From Hymenopellis radicata (taxonomy: Eukaryota; Basidiomycota; Agaricomycetes; Agaricales; Physalacriaceae): 64,000 bases of DNA. Location: NCBI GenBank assembly GCA_015501595.1, contig JADNRX010000102.1, positions 90,639 through 154,638 of the forward strand. The letters run 5' to 3'. The position numbers and the translations under genes are program-made. Below, in pieces: positions 53,582-64,000 of this stretch. How positions within the stretch are numbered: position 1 is the first letter of the stretch; every line of letters starts with the position of its first letter. The notes under the pieces were generated by a model. It did no database searches and was not told the origin of the DNA. It saw only the letters and a program-made list of their open reading frames with translations.

Positions 53582-54210
53582 AATAATAATACCATTTTGA
53601 GAGACAGCCTGCAGTATCAGTAAGTAATTTAACGCGTATTCGACGCATCTGGTATGCGAAGTCAGTCACAGTCGATAATTGCAAAGATACGCTTAGCCCC
53701 CAACCATAATCCCGGTGTTCCACCTATCATCCCGTCGGGGTCTGTTCTGTGAGCGCATAGCTCATCGGGACAGTGTATACTCCTTTTCCAAGCAATATTC
53801 TGGCTCATCAAAGGACGAGTCTCAGAGCAAACAGTTAGGCTCACAACAAATGGAAACCTCACATGAAATAGCATGAAATAACGGTAGTCGCAACGAGCGC
53901 CCGCGTCGGTTGACATCCTCTCCAGGACTATATGCCGGCAGTCAAAGTGAGAATCGCGATGTCGTCGCGACTCATAGTGGCCGGCATACCTGCTGAGACG
54001 AGGAAGAAGCCACGACAAGCAGAGTAAGTGTTGAGATTAACGAGCACGGCGACGTTCTTGGGTTGGTGTGGTGGTGGAAGGCGGGTCAAGGCCACGTGCC
54101 AGCAGGCAGGCAAATTTTGGCTTCATTTCGACAGACTAGTGACGTAGTATGTAAAATTCAAGCCAATTGAACCCTAACCTTACTCTAACAATCCTTCATC
54201 ATCTCCGGTC

Positions 54211-54501
54211 GTGTCCGAACCAGCTCTTTCTGATGCCGCCGCTAGCGCTCACCTGCGCTCAAGCCATCCCGCGCTTTTCTTCCTTGAAATTTGGTCCTCA
54301 ATCCCTGCACCACTTCCACCGTCGACGGTCAAGAACAAGAACATTACAGACTGGGGTCACGAATGGTTCAAGACCAAGCTCACGAACCTCAAAGCTCAAG
54401 GAGAGACTGAGGGAGAGGCGGTCTGCATTGCCGACGTTTTCGACGTTGACGGCGATGTCGAGCTCGGCCAGCGCAAGTCCAAGTACGTCGCCATCCGTTG
54501 A
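54211..54501 (+). pseudogene. Captured Aha1 fragment, copy B
   Basis: Uninterrupted version of the copy A fragment. It reads DVDGDVELGQRKSKYVAIR, then a stop. It keeps the Gly before QRKSK that copy A has as Asp. The MITE target GTAC is single here. Confidence 0.6.
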
Positions 54502-55721
54502 TGACCACATCCTTTCAATTCTTCCTAGCTTGATCACGATTTTCGACTGTCGAACGGAGCTCAGCGCGAATCCTGTCTGCCCGCCGCCCCAGCACGGCGC
54601 CTCTGTTGACAGCGGGCCGACCTTGAGCCTACTTCCAGAGACCGGTGCTGGGTTGGCAGTCAGATTCTGGGGATTCGGGCAGAGCTACAGCAGGACATGG
54701 GGTTGATACCATTATCAACATCAAGGCAAAGGTTCAATGGGCCACGGTATTCGATTTTTGCTGACATTTATTCTGATTCGTAGGACGTTATTCTGGAACC
54801 GGGTGAAATTGTTACGCTGCTTCATGCAGGAGTTGTTGGGTTTTGGAGCGGCGATGTCGCAAGGGGAGCGTGTCGAGCCATTCCTGATTGAGCGCGACGG
54901 TGCGTATCTTCTCTATGTCTCCCCATTCTGTCTGATCATATTTTAGAGATTTACCATCTTGCTTGCCCTGCATCTCCCCCGCACTATCAGTTCAACTCAA
55001 CTTCCACATCGCGCACATTGACTCTCCTCTTCACGCCTCCTTGACGCCGTTTCTTCTGGTATTCAACCCTCTGGTAAGTCGTCTACTTCTTCCATGTTCA
55101 ACGAGTTTTCTGAACATTTTCTCGTAGACTTTCTTATGCCTCTGACCCAGCGTTAATCATTATCCGCCCCTCTTGAATCAAGTCCTCATCGTAGTGCCGT
55201 CTTCTTGCGCACCGACGCCAGGCCTTGATACCAGGACTACGACGATGAACTTGGAGGGGGCCGCGACTTCGGGATGCAGTTCAAAAAGGTGTGCTGTCTT
55301 GTTCCCGACGCGTTCCTCATTCGCTGACTGTCTGTAGCTTCGACTATTCAGCCCTGTGGATGGCCTAAATCTACTTTGACCAGTGCGAAGTTTGATCAAA
55401 GACGCCGTGTTCAGGATTCGGGAGACTGGATGGTCCAATTCCTATACACATCGACTGAACATGCTCGAAGACCAATCTTCCACGACGCTCTCACGGCCCC
55501 TCACAATGTGGACACGTTTACAGCACCATTACCTTCAAGAGATGGACGCTTGCTGACGGTCTTCGGCATCTACGCCTATAGTAAGCTCTTCTTTCATTCC
55601 CGTCAACTATTCTTCACACGTCCACAAGCTCGAGTATGGTCAGCACATTGAGTACCACCTACTCCTAAGTGTTTACTGCTGTGACATTTTCCTATTTTTT
55701 TTCTGACTGTTTTGTTTATAG
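54502..55721 (+). other. Unidentified exon-like fragments, copy B
   Basis: Counterpart of 19772–20990, with one extra G near 55260. Nothing further can be assigned. Confidence 0.3.
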
Positions 55722-56800
55722 TTGCATCGGTCTCTGGCAGAACGATCGTGTTGAGATCATCGCCAACGACCAGGGTAACTGTACGACACCTTCCTACGTC
55801 TCGTTCGCCGACAACGAGCGTGTCATTGGTGATGCCGCAAAGAACCAGGTTGCCATGGACCCTGTCAACACGTAGGTTCATCTGTTTCTAAGCTATACCG
55901 CGTACTGATCATCCTCGATTAGCGTGTTCGACGCCAAGCGTCTTATGGGTCGCAAGTTCTTGAACGCAGAAGTGCAGTCGGATATGAAGCACTTCCCTTC
56001 AAAGTCTTTGACAAGGGTGGAAAGCCTTATATCCAAGTACCGTGGCGAGAACAAGGAATTCGTGAGTCTGCACCTCTTCTCTTGTAGATTTTGTCTGATT
56101 GTGCATCTAGAAATGTCGTCCATGGTCCTCCTCAAGATGAAGGAGTTGTACCCCACTGTCCCTGCCTATTTCAACGACTCCCAGCGTCAGGCCACCAAGG
56201 ATGCTGGTACCATTTCGGGCATGAACGTTCTCCATATCATCAACAAGCCCACCGCTGCTGCCATCACGTACGGTCTGGACAAGAAAGTCACTAGCGAGCG
56301 CAACATTCTTATCTTCGATCTTGGAGGAGGACCTTTCGATGTTTCCGTGTTGACCATCGAGGAGCGTATCTTCGAGGTCAAGGCCACCGCCGGTGATACT
56401 CACTTGGCTGGCAAGGACTTTGACAACCGTCTCGTCAATCACTTCGTGCAGGAGTTCAAGCGCAAGAACAAGAAGGGTATGTCTATTTTATTTAATCTCA
56501 TCTATATCTAACTTGCTCTTTTAGACTTGTCGTCCAACGTCCGTGCTCTCCGTCGTCTGCGCACTACTTGCGAGCGTACCAAGCGCACTCTCTCCTCTGC
56601 CACCCGAACCTCCATTGAAATCGACTCTCTGTATGAGGCTCTGGACTTCTACACTTCCCTCACTCGTGCCCATTTCGAGGAGTTGTGCCAGCTTCCATGG
56701 CACTCTCGACCCCATCGAGAAGGTTGTCCGTGACTCCAAGATCGACAAGTCTAACGTGCACAAGATTGTTCTGGTCGACGGTTCAACCCGTATTGCCTAG
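55722..56800 (+). pseudogene. Captured Hsp70 fragment, copy B
   Basis: Same exons, introns and lesions as in copy A (missing N-terminus, GGGPFDVS, lost segment before VPAYFND, early stop after VDGST). The shared lesions show that decay preceded duplication. Confidence 0.9.
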
Positions 56801-57188
56801 GTCATATCCCAGTGCAGACAAGTACGAGGTCTATGTCCGGAAACGTGCTGCGCTCCTCGCGAATCCAGCAGTCCTGCGCGTGGCGCTGATGCACGGCGGG
56901 TTAGTGTGGAGGCTTGCGAAAGAGCACGTTAACGGCTGTTGCCTGCCACCCTGCCCGCCGCGCGCTGTGGCATCTTGTATCGTGCTAGGTAGACTAGGAC
57001 TGTACATCTACCACGACGCGTTGACCGAGGATGAGATTAATGTGGTCTGCGAAGTGTATCGCAGTGAGTCGTGGTTCCCTACGCCCGCTGTGTGGCGGCA
57101 GTGTGGGTGGGCACTGGGGTTTTGGACTGCGGATGCGGAGAGGTGGTTTCAAGGGCATATGCAGAGGTGCGGTGTCGAGGTGGTCTGA
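56801..57188 (+). pseudogene. Captured agaric domain fragment, copy B
   Basis: Counterpart of 22070–22457 with very few base differences (one Thr/Ala change). Confidence 0.5.
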
Positions 57189-57376
57189 GTTGAAGGGGGT
57201 GGAGATTTGAGGACCGTTGTCGCTGGCTCCATTGCAAGTCACAGCGAGCGTACGTTAAGAAGCGAAAAGCGAGCAACGTGAGCGCAGCGGCGCAGGCCGC
57301 TGTTCGCTTCTTACAAATTTGTAACCTTGTAGATATAAATCATATTGTACATTGGAAGATGGCATACTGTATACAA

Positions 57377-57612
57377 TGTTGGTGGTGATGAATAGATAAT
57401 GGATCACCGCAAACTCGGTGCCGGCACCCTAAGTGATCGGTGCACGTTTTTCCTCCCTCAGTCCGTTCCACGATGACGAGACTGAGGTGAGTCGTGTATA
57501 TTGCTCGTTCTCTTTCTGCTTACTTACAAACAGTAGTTTAATATAGGTATAGTTATTTACTCAGTCCGTTCCACGACGACGAGACTGAGTTTAATATAGT
57601 TGGTTTCTAACA
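57377..57612 (+). repeat. Copia 1 5' LTR, copy B
   Basis: Same length as the copy A LTR; one loop of the CTCAGTC stem-loops has CGATGACG instead of CGACGACG. Confidence 0.92.
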
Positions 57613-57759
57613 GGTTATGGGCATTTTCCTCGCAGTCTAGCTGTCGAGAACCGGAACCACGACTCCACATCGCCCTAAAGGCTTATTTTCTCGCACACCG
57701 ATGCGTTCCTTCCACGACTCCACATCGTTACACGTTGCATTCACGCATTTCTCCAGTGC

Positions 57760-60155
57760 ATGCCCGACACCGGCACCCAATCCTCCCCAATGTCTGTCCT
57801 CTCCAGTGACATAACAAGACCCTCCGTCGTCATCCAGCAGATACAGACGGCCATGTTCAAGTGTGCCAATCTCAGCAAGGAGCTGGCCAACTGGCGCGAA
57901 TGGAACAAGAGCCTCCGCACCACGCTTGTCATGTCTGGCGGTCTCGACGGCCACCTCGACGACACCTTCCCCTGCCCTGATGTCACAACAGAACCTTGCG
58001 CATTTCGCAACTGGAACATCAACGACCGCGCGGTCCGAGCGTTCATGGACGCGTCATGTGTCCCCGCCGAGCAGACCTTTATGGAAACATTCTCGTCCGC
58101 CAAAGAAGTCTATATCAAATTGAAGGCGAGATACGAGCAGGAGGGTCCTATTACCCAGATACAGCTGATTCAGGATGCCCTGGAGATCCGATACTCAAAG
58201 TCTGTTCGCCTTTCCGACACCACAGAGAAACTGGCGAAACTCAACGACCGCATATGGAAGATGGCCGCACCCACCCCCGATATATTCCTCATGATTCTCA
58301 TCATTAATGCACTCTCCGACCCTGAACTCTCCCAGGTCCGCCGTAATGTCGCACAGGCTGTCAATCGCAGCACTGCCGACGCACCGGCGACGTCGTCATC
58401 CATCATTAACAACCTCGACCTTGAACAGAAACTACTCGATGGGGACAAGAAGACCAACGACATCGCTCTTGCTGCCGCAGCATCGAGCTCTAGCTCTGCC
58501 TCCAATGCTCAGCGTTCCTTTAGCCATCTTGAGTGCTCAAACCCAAAATGTCCTCATCGACGTGGCCATATCATCAAGTATTGTGTATCAGAGGGTGGCG
58601 GAATGGCTGGAAAGACCATCGATGAATCTAGAGCTGCGAAAAGGAGAGATCGAGACCCAGGGCGATCTGCTGGCGCGTCTGCGCCCTCATCGGCCACCAT
58701 GGTCACAGACAGCAGTGGGCGTGCTTACATTCTATCGAACAACACCGCGTTTCTGGTCAGCGCACCAACACCGCCCTCTCAACCGAGCGAATTTACCGTG
58801 ATGGCATTTGACATGTTCACTCCCGCCTATGTTGACTCCATTACAACTCCTGCTGACCGTTTGGAATATGAGGGTTGGCTAGCTTTCGAGGACACCATTC
58901 GGACTTCAGTGGACTGGCACGAGAGGAGGAGAGATGTTGTGGATCTAGCTGCACTTACAGTTGCACCACCAAACTTGAATTCTCGTACCAATGTGGTTGA
59001 CATGGACAAACTCCCCTTCTGGCTCGACACTGCTGCAACCACCCACATTAGTCCAGAGCGCACAGACTTCATAGACCTTTGCCCCATTTATCATCGAACA
59101 ATCCGAGGTGTTGGAAACTCCACCCTCAACGCCATTGGTATCGGAACAGTCAAGCTACGCGTTAGCGGTCGTACTCAACCCATTTTACTCGAAAATGTCC
59201 TCTACAGTCCTAATGCAACTGTTCGCCTGCTCTCCATTCCCTCTCTCGCCCGCGACTCCAGAATCACAGCTCATTTCAACTACGAGGGCTGTTGGCTTAC
59301 TCAAGACAGTACCGGGACCACGATTGCTACTGGCAAACTCTGCTCTTCTCGACGCCTCTATCATCTGCACCTATCCTCACCTACCGTCGATCATACATTC
59401 GCATCCATAACCGGCCAACCTACCCTCGAAACATGGCATCGTCGCCTTGGTCATACCAACTACCAGTCGATTATAGACATGGCCCGAAAGGGAATGGTTA
59501 CAGGTATGCCTGTTAATCTTTCTGTCAAACCGTGCAAATGCTCAGCCTGCATCCTTGGAAAACAGACACGAAAGTCAGTTCCAAAGAAACGGGAGGAGGG
59601 GCGTAGAGCGACTAGAAGGTTACAAATGGTGTATGTGGATTTATCCGGGCCGCACTCTGTAACTTCTTCGCACTGGCAATAAATATGTCATGAATCTTGT
59701 CGACGACTACACAAGTAAAAACTGGTCCATTCCACTGGCAAGCAAAGATGCCGCCTTCACACAGCTGAAGGCATGGGAACTTGCTCGAGAAACGGAAACT
59801 GGGCAAAAAGTGGAGGTGTATCGCACGGACAATGGTGAATTGAAATCAGACGCAATGGAGGAGTGGTTGATGTCGCGAGGAGCAGTGCAGGAGTTCACAG
59901 CACCATATACCTCAGCTCACAACGGACGGGTCGAACGGCGACATCGAACTCTCATGAACAAAGCACGTACTATGCGCCTCGACTGTGATCTTCCACCAAA
60001 TCTCTGGGATGAATTCTACCTCACCGCCTCCTATCTTAACAACATCACTGCCACGAAATCACTCCGCGACAAAACGCCAGATGAACTGTGGTACGAACGG
60101 AAGCCCGACGTTTCGCATCTTCGAGAAATCGGGGTAAAGCCTTTGTGCTCATTCA
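57760..60155 (+). pseudogene. Copia 1 gag–protease–integrase, copy B
   Basis: The frame is open for 640 codons (57760–59682) because both TGA codons of copy A are CGA here. It breaks at an extra C near 59669, resumes at 59690, and shifts again near 60133 (one base missing after ATCGGG). Motifs are as in copy A. The lesions differ from those in copy A and so arose after the duplication. Confidence 0.92.
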
Positions 60156-60212
60156 AAATAAACGAGATTGTCTGGATATTAGACAACGCCGGTCAGGCAC
60201 GCCGTTCAAGCG

Positions 60213-60556
60213 ACTGCTGACTAATTTACGCTCAAATCCTGACCAGTTTGCGCTCAAATCCTGACTAATTTGCGCGCAAATCCTGGCCAAGATACGCGCA
60301 AATCCTGCGAGTTGCGCGTAAATCCTATGATTGCGGCAAATCCTGACCAAGATGCGCTCAAATCCTAGCGAGTTTGCGCGTAAATCCTAACCAATTTGCG
60401 GCAAATCCTCACCAAGATGCCCTCAAATCTAGCGAGTTTGCGCGTAAATCCTAACCAATTTGCGCGCAAATCCTCACCAAGATGCCCTCAAATCCTGGCG
60501 AGTTTGCGCGTAAATCCTGACGAGTATACGCGCAAATCATGGTGAGTATACGCGCA
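60213..60556 (+). repeat. 22-bp iteron array, left arm, copy B
   Basis: The same 16 units as in copy A, but eight bases shorter overall because of small deletions, mainly in units 4, 5, 8 and 10. Confidence 0.9.
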
Positions 60557-61605
60557 AATCCTGAGATCCGGCGTTTCGGGCCGCGATCCGAGACGACGCG
60601 TCAGCGTTCGATCAAGTCGTTGCTCTGTCTCTCTCCCACCACCCACGATGCCCACCTAGTGGCGACGGCCGTCCCACTTCCGCGCTGATAACCGCCAGGC
60701 GGCCTCTGGGCTGTTGGTTGTGGTCCTGGCTCTGCGCCAGACTTACTGCTGCTGTCTCTGTGACAGCAGCAGAGAACGAGGACGACAGCCGACTGGACAA
60801 CAACCACGACAACAACTACACGTAGACAAGGACGAGGACGACGTCTGGAGGAGGACGAGGAATACTTGGAGATGACACCAAAGTTCGCGACGCAGTGACT
60901 TTCCGTTACGATCTCAGTATGTATTCTCATTTTCTCGTAGAGCGTTCTTGACAAGCTCGGCAGTTCTTTCCTCGCGACGTTGCAGAAGACTTCGCCCAAT
61001 CCACCTGCGTCTGCGCTTTGCGTCTGCTAGCCTTTCCTCGATGATCAAGAACTCACCCCCAGAAGAAGACGCGACGGCTGCGCTAACGACAGCCCTGAAG
61101 ACTGTCCCCACCATATGCGAGGCGTGGAGGCAGGACGAGAGACACGTTTGAAAACGCTCCTCCCAAAGCAGGGACGACCTGTCCATGATCACCTGGATGA
61201 CAACAAGATTGACGGCAAAGACGCGTCTTCGCCCGTCGAGTCCCACCACCACTGCCGCTACTACCATCACCCTCAGTCCCCGCATCATGCACGGCTGAGT
61301 GTCCCCGTGCCATTGCCCGGGGATGCTCATCGGGCATGAATGGATTTGGGTGATTGGTAGTGTTCTGAGTGTGAACCCATGGGCCGACTCAGAACCCGCG
61401 CAGCCCGTACCCGTATGGTACGGGTGTTTAACCGCGATGGGAACGGGCGTGGGTGTCCCTCTCGACACCCGCGGATCCTCCCGTGCTGTTCCTTACGCGG
61501 CGGCGGCGCGATTCTTCAGGTTACAGTACGTTCGTTTTCTTGGTTCGACTTGCAAGTTGTGGACAACCTGTTCATAGACAAACCGCCTTCGACTTGAGTT
61601 GAACC

Positions 61606-62163
61606 GTAAGTGTTACTATCCTGTTTCGTTACCCATAAACCAACATTTTCCTTGAGAGGATCGCGTGTCTGGTTTCGCGCTGACAGTGTACTTACCTGAT
61701 ACGTATAGCCTCCATTCTGTTTGATGCGATGTGACGATCCACGTCAGTCATCGGTCCTCGACCACTTTCTGGAATGCTCAGTATGTCACTTCTTATGGCG
61801 GTGGTCTCTAAATCTGACGCAATAACCTTGCAGCAGATTTCGGCACAAATCACTGATTAGAGCAAGAAATTGAGGAGTTGCCCAGTCACGTCGAAAGGAA
61901 CTTGAAAGTAAGCTGATCCTCTTCCTCAAGAAATGCCCTAACTGATCCATTGCAGGGGAAAGCGCGAGCAACAATCCTTGTGAGTACTTGCACTAGATTG
62001 ACATCCCATCACTAACGACAGCTTCACAGAATTAGAATAGTAAAATTTGTCTATTCTGATTCGGAAAGGTATGTACATTCGGGTATACTACGTGGTGCAA
62101 GTACTAACAAAGTATTCACAGACTATCCAGAGTAGAGTAGAGTAGTGCAAGTAAATATGATTA
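61606..62163 (+). pseudogene. Chain of small exons, copy B
   Basis: Counterpart of 26883–27440. All five intron-like segments keep their GT and AG ends. Confidence 0.4.
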
Positions 62164-62199
62164 GCAGTGTTTTCCGAGTAAGAGAAGACGTGTGAGCGT

Positions 62200-62466
62200 T
62201 TAATTTGGGCGGACTGGTTTCATGGGGTCGGCGGCGGCGTGCCCGTCGATGTTGGGGATACCGACTTGATGGCAGTCCTTGTCCACATGGGCGGAGATTT
62301 CATTGGCAAGTAGGCGGTGATGGCAGATAACGCAGCGAAGGCCTGTCGTGTCGTCCGCGGCATAAGTGATGTCGTCCACCTCGATGGCGACGGAGTCGGA
62401 CTCGTCGTGAGCGTGGCAACAAGAGATAGCCCACGACGCAATGAGACGGGCGAAGGGATGATCCAT
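62200..62466 (-). CDS. Small Cys/His (zinc-finger-like) ORF, copy B
   Basis: An 88-codon frame starts MDHPFARLIASW and contains LRCVICHHRLLANEISAHVD followed by KDCH, a CxxC...HxxxxC pattern like a single C2HC or UBZ4-type zinc finger. It ends PMKPVRPN. Copy A has indels that destroy the pattern. It may be an exon of a captured host gene rather than a complete gene, since it lies among other captured pieces on the same strand as the GH5 fragment. Confidence 0.45.
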   Translation of the reverse strand: MDHPFARLIASWAISCCHAHDESDSVAIEVDDITYAADDTTGLRCVICHHRLLANEISAHVDKDCHQVGIPNIDGHAAADPMKPVRPN

Positions 62467-62715
62467 CAAAGTAAGAGATAGCCCCGCTCGGAGGCAGCCC
62501 ACTCAGAGGCGGGAGGATTGGACCCGAGGGCGTTCCTGAGGGAGACCAATCAGAATCACCGCTGCGAGGGCGTAAGAGGAAGAGGATGCACCTCAAACGC
62601 ACCCCACATCAAGAGCGCCCACGTCGTATGCCCATCCCGCACCCTGCACAAAGTTGCAGTCCGTCCTCATGAGGTCGTCAGTCGAGTCCGTGGGCGTGCC
62701 AACGAGCTCACTTAC

Positions 62716-63024
62716 GGTCCTTCGCCCTCGAGCCCCTCCCAGGTAACGGGAAAACATAGCATGATGAACCCCCAGCCGCGGAGGCGGGCTAGGTGGACGT
62801 CGGCAGTGTCATCGTCCAGATTGTGGGCGGTTTATAATGCTCTCACCGCCGCGCTCAGCGTCATCCCAGAGTCCGTCTAGCACACACGACGGCTTATTTA
62901 CAGGAGCCTTGGACGAGCCAGATAAGTTGACGCCACGCAGCAGCAATGTCCGTCCAGCGTTGTCGACAAAGTTACAGTCCGTCGTTGTATGATGAGGCGG
63001 TTGGTCAGTCGCCGGCACAACCAA
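62716..63024 (-). pseudogene. GH5 (endoglycoceramidase/EGCrP-like) exon fragment, copy B
   Basis: Same fragment and same frameshift as in copy A, with KAPVNKPS where copy A has KAPVNKLS. Pro is the residue I expect in the family, so copy B is closer to the source. Confidence 0.75.
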
Positions 63025-63175
63025 CAGCCCAGAGGCCGCCTGGCGGTTATCAGCGTGGAAGTGGGACGGCCGTCGCCACTAGGTGGGCATCGTGGGTGGT
63101 GGGAGAGAGACAGAGCAACGACTTGATCGACTGACGCGTCGTCTCGGATCGCGGCCCGAAACGCCGGATCTCAGG

Positions 63176-63504
63176 ATTTGCGCGTATACTCACCATGATT
63201 TGCGCGTATACTCGTCAGGATTTACGCGCAAACTCGCCAGGATTTGAGGGCATCTTGGTGAGGATTTGCGCGCAAATTGGTTAGGATTTACGCGCAAACT
63301 CGCTAGGATTTGAGGGCATCTTGGTGAGGATTTGCCGCAAATTGGTTAGGATTTACGCGCAAACTCGCTAGGATTTGAGCGCATCTTGGTCAGGATTTGC
63401 CCGCATACTCATCAGGATTTACGCGCATACTCACCAGGATTTGCGCGTATCTTGGCCAGGATTTGCGCGCAAATTAGTCAGGATTTGAGCGCAAATCGGT
63501 CAGG
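63176..63504 (-). repeat. 22-bp iteron array, right arm, copy B
   Basis: Fifteen units with a single 1-bp deletion relative to copy A. Confidence 0.9.
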
Positions 63505-63564
63505 GCCGCCTCGAACGGCGTGCCTGACCGGCGGTTTCTAATAGTCAGACAATTTGAAATAAAC

Positions 63565-64000
63565 ATAATCCCAAGATCCTTGAATAGTCAATCGAGTGTA
63601 TACTCATTGGATACGACCCAAAGCCCAAAACATATGTCTGCTATCACCGCTCCTCCCGTCGAATAATACGCACTTACCATGTGGAGTTCATCGAGAGCCA
63701 TGAACTCTCCTCCAAGCACCCTCCTATACCCCCTGCACAAAAGTCAAACCTACCACCGGAAGCTCAGACACCAACTCCATTTAATTATGATGACTCGGAT
63801 GACATTTCTTCAGAGACATCTAGTATTTCCGGAGTTGATGATGACGACCCCAATCCGCCACCTGATCCTCCTCGAAGATCTGGCCGAACACGCCATACAC
63901 CGAAGGACGCTGATGATGCACGATTCAGGAAAGCTGTCCAAGAAGCCGAAGAGAGCAGTGCGCGTCAGAAGACTGTTCAAAACGAACGGCGAGCACTTCT
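63565..64000 (+). pseudogene. Copia 1 pol after the transposon, copy B (partial)
   Basis: Matches 28840–29275. The CCCC run near 63847 keeps the frame DDDPNPPPDPPRRSGRTRH that copy A has lost. It leaves the window before the RT core. Confidence 0.85.

Larger units (their letters stand above)
49931..57376 (+). mobile_element. Crypton-like tyrosine-recombinase element, copy B
   Basis: Same content and order as copy A: subterminal repeats (49948–50006), recombinase, Aha1 fragment, Hsp70 fragment and agaric domain. Its left flank is unrelated to that of copy A. The right edge is again hidden by copia 1. Confidence 0.6.
60164..63556. mobile_element. Iteron transposon, copy B
   Basis: Flanked by AAATAAAC at 60156–60163 and 63557–63564, the same site as in copy A. 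Several 1–2 bp deletions occur within the left iteron array. Confidence 0.9.
49931..64000 (+). repeat. Segmental repeat, copy B (runs off the window)
   Basis: Over 99% identical to 14945–29275. The left flank (TTTATAT|GTAGTTCAT) differs from that of copy A. It lacks the MITE. The right end lies outside the window. Confidence 0.95.
57377..64000 (+). mobile_element. Ty1/copia element 1, copy B (partial)
   Basis: The same TACAA precedes it at 57372–57376. The 5' LTR, gag, protease, integrase and start of RT are visible; the 3' end is outside the window, so it is unknown whether Ty3 also interrupts this 3' LTR. Confidence 0.93.

Overview
The window looks like nuclear DNA of a mushroom-type basidiomycete (Agaricomycete). 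Genes are split by many 45–60 nt introns with GT...AG ends and CTAAC-like branch sites. Recognisable families include F-box/LRR proteins, a DUF6535 membrane protein, a chromodomain protein, a signal-anchored membrane protein and an XPG/Rad2-type PIN-like nuclease. All identifications are from reading motifs; no database search was run.

Positions 1–14,500 are ordinary host sequence: a secreted/type-I membrane protein (minus), an unidentified broken ORF, a decayed F-box gene, a chromodomain gene (675 aa), an F-box/LRR gene (minus) and a DUF6535 gene (1028 aa). A truncated minus-strand gene tail (14,523–14,890) abuts the repeat region.

Positions 14,945–46,134 are a nested stack of mobile elements. 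The base layer (14,945–22,645) is a Crypton-like element. Its tyrosine recombinase has Ndc10-like and GCR1_C-like regions, and behind it lie captured host fragments: an Aha1 (Hsp90 co-chaperone) piece, an Hsp70 piece that keeps introns, and a conserved agaric domain. A Ty1/copia element (22,646–46,134, TSD TACAA) inserted to the right of these. Into its pol gene went a 3.4 kb DNA transposon (25,433–28,831, 8-bp TSD AAATAAAC) whose long inverted ends are built from about fifteen 22-bp iterons each and whose interior carries a glycosyl-hydrolase (GH5) exon fragment. Into the copia 3' LTR went a Ty3/gypsy element (31,108–45,946, TSD CACC, 403-bp LTRs). Into the gag of that Ty3 went a defective second copia element (33,608–36,922, TSD GAGGT, 159-bp LTRs). 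The Ty3 element carries two spliced genes in antisense between pol and its 3' LTR.

Positions 46,140–49,930 hold a minus-strand XPG/Rad2-like nuclease gene that looks intact and a second conserved-looking minus-strand gene, followed by an open frame that stops at a repeat boundary.

Positions 49,931–64,000 are a second, over 99% identical copy of 14,945–29,275, cut off by the window end. Most differences I noted between the copies are CpG/TpG transitions. A 252-bp MITE is present only in copy A, with a clean empty site in copy B. Copy B also shows a micro-inversion at a small palindrome and different disabling lesions in the copia genes.

Inferred order of events: Crypton-like element with captured fragments; copia 1; iteron transposon; duplication of the whole block; then the MITE in copy A. 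The Ty3 and copia 2 insertions have LTR pairs that look identical, so they are recent. Whether Ty3 came before or after the duplication cannot be seen here.
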